A stretch of DNA of 64,000 nt, taken from Carettochelys insculpta (taxonomy: Eukaryota > Chordata > Testudines > Carettochelyidae). Below are positions 57,578 through 64,000 of the stretch, in pieces (positions within the stretch are counted from its first letter, which is position 1; every line of letters begins with the position of its first letter). The stretch lies in the NCBI RefSeq assembly GCF_033958435.1, contig NC_134138.1:31278598-31342597 (forward strand). Reading direction: 5' to 3'. A program made the translations under genes and the position numbers. The notes beneath the pieces were generated by a model. It made no database searches and was not told where the DNA came from. It worked only from the letters and a program-made list of their open reading frames with translations.

Positions 57578-59815
57578 ATGTCCTCTTCAGGATTTAAAAA
57601 ATGTGAGTCCTGCCGAGAGGCGATGCCAGCGTCCGATGGGCACAGTCTATGCATAAGGTGCCTTGGGGAGTCCCATGTTGCACAGAAATGCTCCTTCTGT
57701 GCTAAATTAACAGCCAGAGCAAGGAGAGACAGGGAGATGCGGCTTAAAATGCTGCTTTTTGATAAGGCCCTCCAGCCAGACGTGTTGGAGCGGCTGCAGC
57801 AGGAGGGACCCTCCGGGGCCCATAAAAGGAAAGCTGCCTCCCTCACCCCATCAGCGCAAAAACGGAGGAAAGCCTCCCCAGCCCGATCCCTGCCGGCAGC
57901 AACAGCGAGCGGGACGGGAGGAGCGAGCAGCCCCCAGCCGCAGCAACAGCTGATCGGCGGCGGCACGGAGAGCCACGTGGAAGCGGCTCAGCCTCCGATA
58001 ATCAGCCAGCCGCCCCGCACCGCAGGCAGGGCGGCGGCTAAACAAGCGCCGGTACCGGCGGCACCGCAGGCAGTGGCACCGACCCCCGGGGAACCGGCGG
58101 TACAGAGCGCGCAGGCACGCAGCCTGCAGGCACCGAAGGACACCGCACGTGCGGCACCGCCTTCGAGCGTGCCTAGCACGGTGCGGACGGGGCCGGGATC
58201 CCCTGTGCGTCAGGGGGCGGAGTTACCTCCTCCAGGGAGGGGGAAGGCTGCACACAAGAGGAGGCATTGCAGCCCCTCTCCGGACAGGGCTGTGGAGTTG
58301 CTTTCTCACAGCCCTCTGCTTATGTTGCAGACTCCAACCAGAAGGCAGGGGTCCCCCCTAGCCTACCCGGAGCCCCCTTCTCCATTTTTGCAACCAGCCT
58401 CACCCTGGCTGGGACCACCTTCACCCTTCCTGGGGTTTGAACCGCTGGACTATTATGCAAAATCGCTCTCTCCAGTGTCTCGACGATCTCCCTCCCCCAG
58501 ACGCAGAGGGTATGCACCAAGGGAGTGGTCTAGGTCACCTTCCCAAGAACAGTGCCTATACTGCCATGGTCGCCCCTACCACGCAGGGCATAGATACCAT
58601 TGGCAATGTACTAGGGAAAGATCCCCACAGACGATCTCGTACCCCCGAGGGCAATTGCGACCGGGGACAGAGACTCAAGCATCTCAGGGGGGACTGGTTA
58701 TGGAACCCCAAGATTTTCCCTCGCAAACCTCTAGCGAGAGGGTGTACCATCACCAGCAGGAACCGGAAGGTTCCAGAGAGACGTACCCCAGCGGTTCCTC
58801 GCTCTCCTCCCCGGACGAGGCTACGGCCCCGGGGGACGTCCATCCTCCGGACGATCTCAAACAGTTTCAAGAGCTGTTTAAGAGGGTGGCCTTCACGCAA
58901 GGCATCCAGACAGCAGAGGTGCAAGAGAAACACCATAAGCGCCTCAAAAATTTGAGACCTCCGGCCTCCTCCAGAGTAGCAATACCGCTTGATGAAGCGA
59001 TCTTAGAGTCCGCCACTACGATATGGCAGACCCTGCGACTATTCCGCCTGTCCAAAAGAGAGCGGATAAGAAATACTTCGTGCCGGCGAAGGGCATGGAG
59101 TTCCTGTTCAGCCACCCACAGCCAAATTCCTTGGTGGTGGAGTCCTCGCAACAAAGATCAAAGACATCTCAATTCAGGACGGGGGGACAGACAAAGATGC
59201 CAAGAAGCTAGAGCTGTTCGGCAGAAAGGTTTACTCCTCCTCCACTTAACGTTGCGAATGGCAAATTACGCAGCGCACTTAGCAAACCATAATTTCGACA
59301 ACCACACTAGGTTAACCTCCCTCATGGACTCGCTTCCAGAGGACAAAAAGCCGGTGCTCAAGGCCATAGTGCAAGAAGGCTACGCGGCCTCGAGGACGGG
59401 AGTTCAGATCGCCCTGGACGTTGCGGACACAGCAGCACATTCCACAGCAACGGCAGTGGTGATGCGAAGGGAGTCCTGGCTCCAGACTTCAGGTATACCG
59501 AGGGATCTGCAGGCGAAGATAGTTGACCTTCCCTTCGACTCGCAGAAGCTGTTTGCTGAATCAACTGACTCGGTCCTTCATTCCAGTAAAGATTCAAGAG
59601 CCACACTCAGGACCCTGGGGATTTACACCCCTCCATACACAAAGAAAAGGTACTACCCTCAACAAAGACGGTACCAGTACCAGCAACAGCGCCCCCAGTA
59701 CCACAGGGGTTACGAGCAAGGGCGATATCAACAGCACCAGCAGTACAGAACTCCCAGGCGACGTTCACAACAGAGCTGTGCGTCCTCGGGGCGGGGCCAA
59801 AGGCCACAAGTTTGA
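57578..59815 (+). pseudogene. DIRS gag-like ORF, frameshifted
   Basis: The start is ATG 57578. The N-terminus has a Cys/His pattern (CESC, then CIRC, H, CSFC) that looks zinc-binding and is typical of vertebrate DIRS first ORFs. The middle (residues about 100-290) is Pro/Ala/Gln-rich; an Arg/Ser-rich block (SRRSPSPRRR) comes before a second Cys/His cluster. The open frame of 745 codons is deceptive: near 59030 the conserved gag text moves to another frame (VQKRADKKYFVPAKGMEFLF), near 59190 to the third frame (DAKKLELFGRKVYSS), and near 59246 back to the first (LRMANYAAHL). So about 70 codons are read out of register without meeting a stop. At least three small indels are needed to explain this. 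The C-terminus is Tyr/Gln/Arg-rich. Confidence 0.8.
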
Positions 59816-61757
59816 CATACAGATCCAGGGCTGCGCCATCACTACCATCGCACAAGGTCATCCGAAGCGACTATTCCACCATCGCCTCCGACCATTCTAC
59901 GACCAGTGGCAAAGGATCACCACAGACAAATGGGTGCTGGAGATCATAGCCACGGGGTACGCCATCCCCTTCCAGTCGCTCCCACCGTCTCGACCCCCAC
60001 CCAAGCCCCACCTCCAGGAGGCCTCCCATGTAGCGAGGCTCAGGCAGGAGGTGGACCATCTCATGCTCATAGGGGCAGTGGAAAGAGTGCCGGAGCAACT
60101 GCAAGGGAAAGGGTTCTACTCCAGGTACTTCCTCATGGAGAAATAGACAGGAGGCTGGAGGCCCATCTTAGACCTTCGCGGCCTCAACAGGTACCTGCGC
60201 AAGCAACGTTTTCGGATGACCACAATCGCCTCCATCCTTACAGCACTGGACGATGGAGACTGGTTCGCAGCCCACGATTTACAAGACGCGTACTTCCACA
60301 TAACTATCCATCCGGCTCACCGGCGATTCTTCCGGTTCATGGTAGGCAACGAACACTTCCAATACAAGGTCCTACCGTTTGGCCTCTCCTCGGCCCCCAG
60401 AGTCTTCACCAAGACCTTGGCAGTGGTGTCAGCCTACCTGCACAGACAGGGGGTATTTATTTTCCCGTATCTGGACGACTGCCTACTCAAAGGGGCCTCG
60501 AAGGGGGAGGTTCTGCGCATGATACGCGTCACAGCAAACACGTTCTCTTCACTCGGCCTGGTTATCAATCTGGCAAAATCAAAAATAGACCACACACAGG
60601 ACATAGAGTTCATAGGGGCTCGCATAAACTCGGTTACAGCGAGAGTATATCTACCAGAGGCTCGCTTTCGGGCCATCGGTTCCCTCGTGCAGGTCATCAC
60701 CTTCAGCCCTACGGTGCAGGTCTTGACGTGCTTGCAGCTGCTGGGCCACATGGCGGCGGCGACATTCGTAGTACAGAACGCCAGGTTACACATGCGCACC
60801 ATGCAGCACTGGCTGGCGAGTGTATACAAACCGGCAGTACACACCGTTCACAGGGTGGTGTCACCCACAGCCGGGGTGCGCAAATCCCTACAATGGTGGG
60901 TAAACCCCAGGAACCTGCTAACAGGGGTACCCTTCCACCAGCCGCAAATATTGGTTTTTCTCACTACAGATGCCTCCCTCATAGGGTGGGGAGCGCACAT
61001 GGGCGAAGAGGTGACTCAAGGACTGTGGTCACCCACGGAACAGTCACTACACATAAATATACTGGAGCTCAGAGCAGTGTTCAACGCCTGCAGACACTTT
61101 CGAGACCACATACAAGGCAAAGTCGTCGGGATCAGTACAGACAATACCTCCACCATGTTTTATATAAACAGGCAAGGAGGAGCTCGATCCCGTGCCTTAT
61201 GCGCGGAAGCAATCCGCTTATGGAACTGGTGCATCGCCAACAATATAATCTTGAAAGCCTCATACTTGCTGGGTGCGCACAACGTGAAGGCAGACCAGCT
61301 GAGCAGGCGTTTCGCACTCACGCACGAGTGGCAGATCCGTCCCGATCTGCTACGGCCGATTTTCCACGCATGGGGTTTTCCCCAAATAGACCTGTTTGCC
61401 ACTCAGCACAACAAGAAGTGCCCACGATTCTGCTCCAGGGCAGGACTGGGATGGGGGTCCCTGGGGGACGCGTTCGCGATCCCGTGGAGGGGCCCCCTGC
61501 TTTATGCGTTTCCTCCCACAGTGTTGATCCACAAAGTCTTGCAGAAAGCCAGGAGGGAAAAGGCCCGGATGATCCTGATAGTCCCAACGTGGGATCGACA
61601 ACAATGGTTCCCCCTACTCCTGCGCATGTCGGACCGTCCACCGATGCCTCTTCCGGTGGCGCCGGATCTGCTCACGCAAGCCCAGGGGTCCATAGTGCAC
61701 CCGCACCCCCAAAGCCAGCGACTGCAAGCGTGGTTAATCCATGGCTCAGCTCCCTAG
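59800..61757 (+). pseudogene. DIRS pol: reverse transcriptase and RNase H, one in-frame stop
   Basis: The frame that is open before 60146 (start of RT domain, FYDQWQRITTDKWVLEII) continues in the same register after a TAG at 60144-60146, directly before TGGWRPILDLRGLN. The stop therefore cuts the RT domain and the apparent ATG at 60216 is not a true start. Further RT blocks are DLQDAYFHI, KVLPFGLSSAPRVF and the catalytic YLDD at 60468-60479. RNase H follows, with TTDAS, NILELRAV, STDNT and HNVKADQLSR. The last part (QIDLFATQ, then LLYAFPP) is a conserved extension of DIRS polymerases that may correspond to their methyltransferase-like region; I am unsure of this. It overlaps gag at the start and the recombinase at the end. 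Confidence 0.88.
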
Positions 61758-62785
61758 AGAGCACATGCACAGTGGAAGTACAGCAAGTCCTAGAAAGTAG
61801 CAGGAGGACTTCCACCAGGAAGACCTACAAGCAAAAATGGACTCGCTTCACGGCTTGGTGTTCTACCATACAGCTGGCCCCCCTTTTGGTGCCTATACCT
61901 ACAATACTAGAGTATTTACTGGACCTCAAGAGAGGAGGACTCTCGCTATCCTTGGTGAAGGTCCACCTTGCCGCCATCTCGGCGTTCAGACATGAGGAGG
62001 AAGGGCACACGGTGTTCGCCCACCCTATGGTTACCAGGTTCCTCAAAGGGTTGGTAAACCTATACCCTCCTCGGAAACCGATTCCACCTTCGTGGAACTT
62101 GGACGTGGTGCTTACCACGCTAATGGGACCACCGTTAGAGCCCTTGGCCACGGTTCCCCTCCGCCTCCTTACAATAAAGACGACCTTTCTTCTTGCAATT
62201 ACGTCAGCTTGTAGGGTGAGCGAGCTCGCGGCAGTCATGGCAACGCCACCCTGCACTGTTTTTTCCAAGGAGGCGGTAACCATACGGCTGCATCCAGCCT
62301 TTGTTCCCAAAATTTCTTCCGAGTTTCACATTAACGAACCTATTGTTCTACCCTCGTTTTATCCAAAGCCTCATAACTCCAACGAAGAGGCGCGCCTACA
62401 CCTCCTGGACGTGAGGAGGGCGCTAGCCTTCTACGTAGACAGGACCAAGTCCTTCCGGAAAACGGATAGACTCCTAGTCTCCCTCGCTCCCAAATCGAAA
62501 GGAGAAGGTCTCTCCTCTCAGAGAATCTCAAAGCACATTGTATCCTGCATAAAAATGTGCTACGAGCTCAAAAAGACTCCTTTATCGGCCACTCCCAGGG
62601 CTCATTCCACTAGGGCGGTGGCGGCATCAACAGCCTTTTTCAAGGGCGTTGCGTTAAAAGACATTTGCAGAGCGGCGACCTGTTCATCCTACGACACCTT
62701 CGCCAAACATTACGCCCTTCACAGGGTATTCCAAGAGGATACCCGTCTCTCTGCAGCGGTCCTCTCGGGGACAAGCTGCACATAA
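61604..62785 (+). CDS. DIRS tyrosine recombinase, open frame
   Basis: This frame is open from 59906 to 62785, but upstream of about 61600 it only shadows pol, so I take ATG 61604 as a likely start (393 residues). It overlaps the end of pol by about 150 bases, as usual in the group. A Pro/Ala/Ser-rich leader precedes an N-terminal helical SAM-like region (TRKTYKQKWTRFTAWC). The catalytic residues are visible: Arg in SACRVSELAAV (62213-62215), His-x-x-Arg in AHSTRAVA (62603-62614) and the nucleophile Tyr in FAKHYALH (62711-62713). The enzyme would join a circular DNA copy of the element to the target. No stop or frameshift is seen, so the product could be active if expressed; the true start is uncertain. 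Confidence 0.85.
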   Translation: MVPPTPAHVGPSTDASSGGAGSAHASPGVHSAPAPPKPATASVVNPWLSSLESTCTVEVQQVLESSRRTSTRKTYKQKWTRFTAWCSTIQLAPLLVPIPTILEYLLDLKRGGLSLSLVKVHLAAISAFRHEEEGHTVFAHPMVTRFLKGLVNLYPPRKPIPPSWNLDVVLTTLMGPPLEPLATVPLRLLTIKTTFLLAITSACRVSELAAVMATPPCTVFSKEAVTIRLHPAFVPKISSEFHINEPIVLPSFYPKPHNSNEEARLHLLDVRRALAFYVDRTKSFRKTDRLLVSLAPKSKGEGLSSQRISKHIVSCIKMCYELKKTPLSATPRAHSTRAVAASTAFFKGVALKDICRAATCSSYDTFAKHYALHRVFQEDTRLSAAVLSGTSCT

Positions 62786-62828
62786 TCCGATTACCCACCT
62801 CCTATCTTGGGTTACTGCTGGGTAGTCA

Positions 62829-62927
62829 CCTATTGTGGAGCACCCACGGGGACACTCGAAGAAGAAAGAAAAGTTACTCACCGTAGTAACGGTGGTTCTT
62901 CGAGATGTGTCCCCGTGGGTGCTCCAC
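62829..62927 (+). other. Internal complementary region of the DIRS element
   Basis: 62829-62866 is the reverse complement of the outer end of the left terminal repeat (57077-57114). 62871-62927 is the reverse complement of the outer end of the right terminal repeat (63131-63186). Four bases, AGAA, separate them. In DIRS elements this region templates joining of the two ends during replication into a circle. Confidence 0.9.
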
Positions 62928-62994
62928 TACCCGCCCATCCTCCCCGCTTCGGATCTCTGTTAGTGTTTTGCAGGGGCACCCGAGGCGGTTGGTC

Positions 62995-63186
62995 GAGGAA
63001 CTGGCGGGGACCGGATCACGCACATGGCCAGGAGCGCGCAAGGGAGCGGCGCGCGCCGGCGCATGCGCAGTCCGGCAGAAACTGCTTGGAAGATCCGATC
63101 TGCGGCGCCGGGCGAGCCCGACACCTATTGTGGAGCACCCACGGGGACACATCTCGAAGAACCACCGTTACTACGGTGAGTAACTT
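62995..63186 (-). repeat. Right inverted terminal repeat of the DIRS element
   Basis: It is the inverse of the left repeat plus an outer extension (CCACCGTTACTACGGTGAG) that includes its own small palindrome, CCGTTACTACGG-like. It ends TAACTT at 63186, where agreement with the internal complementary region stops. Confidence 0.9.
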
Positions 63187-64000
63187 CTCTTTTTCAAATT
63201 AGAGTTTTCAGGCTGTTCAGGTGTGAGTGAGTCTTTTCTCAGGGACTGGCTACAATTCTCTGAGTAGCTTTAATTTTAATTTTTTTTAATTCAAAAATTG
63301 CCAGTAACTATTTCCAGTAAATCTGTATGTTTTGTAAATGGAAACACCGGAAAAAAAATCCATCGGCGTGGAGCAGTGTAGCTGTTAATGTCCCTCTTTC
63401 TTAGACTGTGTAGTTTAAAGATTTGTTGATATCAGAGAAGTCTATTAAGATGCAGCAACGTTCCGTTTGGTGAGGCACCGCACTGGCAGCCAGGAGACGA
63501 TCAGCGAAGCAGCAGAGTTTAGTGCTTCGGCAGCTCGGATTCTGGACAGCAGGAACTCTTTCCTAAACTGATTTTAAACCAAGTGTCCTCTTTTATTTTG
63601 TTCTGATGCTGCAGTATTATTATGTTTTCTACAATGTAGATGCACAGAGGTGAAGCCTGGGCCTGGGGATTTGCACACAGATGTGTTTAGCACACAACCG
63701 TTTATGTGCGCTGTGCGATATGCGACTGTTGTTACACACGCACAACTCTTTCATAGGTACGCACAAGATGACTGACCAAGATGAGTTCTAACATTGTATA
63801 TATCTGAAAGTATAATATACATTGTGGACTATTTTCAGTACTTTCATGTAAAATGTTGGTAAAAGAGAGAGAGTGTCAATGGATCAAATTGTACCAAATA
63901 GGGATCTTGGACTGCAATATTATATCCTTGACTAAAATTATATTGAAATTTGCTAGAGACTTTTGAGACCTAATCCTGTGACAAGCTGAACTTTCTCAAC

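Larger units (their letters stand above)
57077..63186 (+). mobile_element. DIRS-type tyrosine-recombinase retrotransposon, near full length
   Basis: This 6.1-kb element has the DIRS-group layout: inverted terminal repeats, a gag-like ORF, an overlapping pol ORF with reverse transcriptase and RNase H, an overlapping tyrosine recombinase ORF, and an internal complementary region near the right end. There are no direct long terminal repeats, no integrase of the DDE type and no obvious target-site duplication, as expected when a recombinase inserts a circular DNA copy. It is much richer in GC and CpG than the intron around it, so it is a fairly recent arrival. It is inserted in the same sense as TRPS1. 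Gag contains frameshifts and pol contains a stop, so this copy is probably not autonomous; the recombinase frame is open. Confidence 0.92.
53500..64000 (+). other. TRPS1: Start of the TRPS1 intron leading to the GATA-finger exon (partial)
   Basis: From donor GTAGGA to the window edge there is no further TRPS1 coding sequence. 53570-57076 is AT-rich and contains only a short triplicated motif (53701-53760), a local tandem duplication near 55714-55890 and a faint MITE remnant near 55395-55510. 57077-63186 is the DIRS-type retrotransposon. 63187-64000 has no recognised repeat; its part around 63440-63560 is unusually rich in CpG for this intron. Confidence 0.85.

Noticed and set aside
59906..62785. 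One protein of 959 residues
   Set aside because: Only the part after about 61600 is the recombinase; the upstream two thirds is the shadow of gag/pol in another frame.
57077..63186. Endogenous retrovirus or LTR retrotransposon
   Set aside because: No direct terminal repeats, no primer-binding site, no protease or DDE integrase, no envelope; instead inverted repeats and a tyrosine recombinase.
1..64000. CRISPR array, operon, phage or bacterial defence system
   Set aside because: The window is plainly vertebrate intron and exon sequence; the regular repeats are microsatellites, minisatellites and transposons.

Overview
The window is vertebrate nuclear DNA. It carries three large internal coding exons of the transcriptional repressor gene TRPS1 (plus strand) in about 61 kb of intron dense with transposable elements. 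The repeats are CR1 LINEs, a tRNA-derived SINE with a CR1-like tail, Penelope-type tails, many palindromic MITEs and a DIRS-type retrotransposon. This mix points to a turtle, most likely a cryptodire. A softshell turtle is possible, but I cannot prove the species. No bacterial, viral or CRISPR feature is present.

Layout. 1-24426 is the intron upstream of the first exon here. It holds MIR-like and tRNA-like SINEs, several foldback MITEs, Penelope-like tails with one fragment encoding a GIY-YIG endonuclease, and CR1 pieces. 24427-25355 is the exon with the usual TRPS1 start codon and finger 1. 25356-39310 is an intron with a CR1 reverse-transcriptase fragment, MITEs and a Penelope inverted dimer. 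39311-40440 is the exon with fingers 2 to 5 and part of finger 6. 40441-52895 is an intron with an antisense CR1, an approximately 0.7 kb MITE that is the inverted partner of one on the other side of the preceding exon, and further MITEs. 52896-53499 is the exon that completes finger 6 and carries finger 7. 53500-64000 is the start of the intron leading to the GATA-finger exon, which lies outside the window.

The three exons join in frame (phases 0 and 2) and give codons 1-887. Residue numbering agrees with the human protein as I remember it at every finger, and the last codon here lies 9 residues before the first GATA-finger cysteine. The gene therefore looks intact as far as it can be seen.

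The most notable non-gene object is a near full-length DIRS-type (tyrosine-recombinase) retrotransposon at 57077-63186. It has inverted terminal repeats, a gag-like ORF, an RT/RNase H ORF, a tyrosine recombinase ORF and the internal complementary region diagnostic of this class. Its gag is frameshifted and its pol carries a stop, but its recombinase frame is open. Other observations worth checking are an inverted pair of MITEs flanking one TRPS1 exon (a possible driver of exon circularisation), a MITE whose centre holds an inverted copy of its own flanking DNA, and a repeated tendency of Penelope tails to sit as head-to-head palindromes. I did not find a clearly new biological system.
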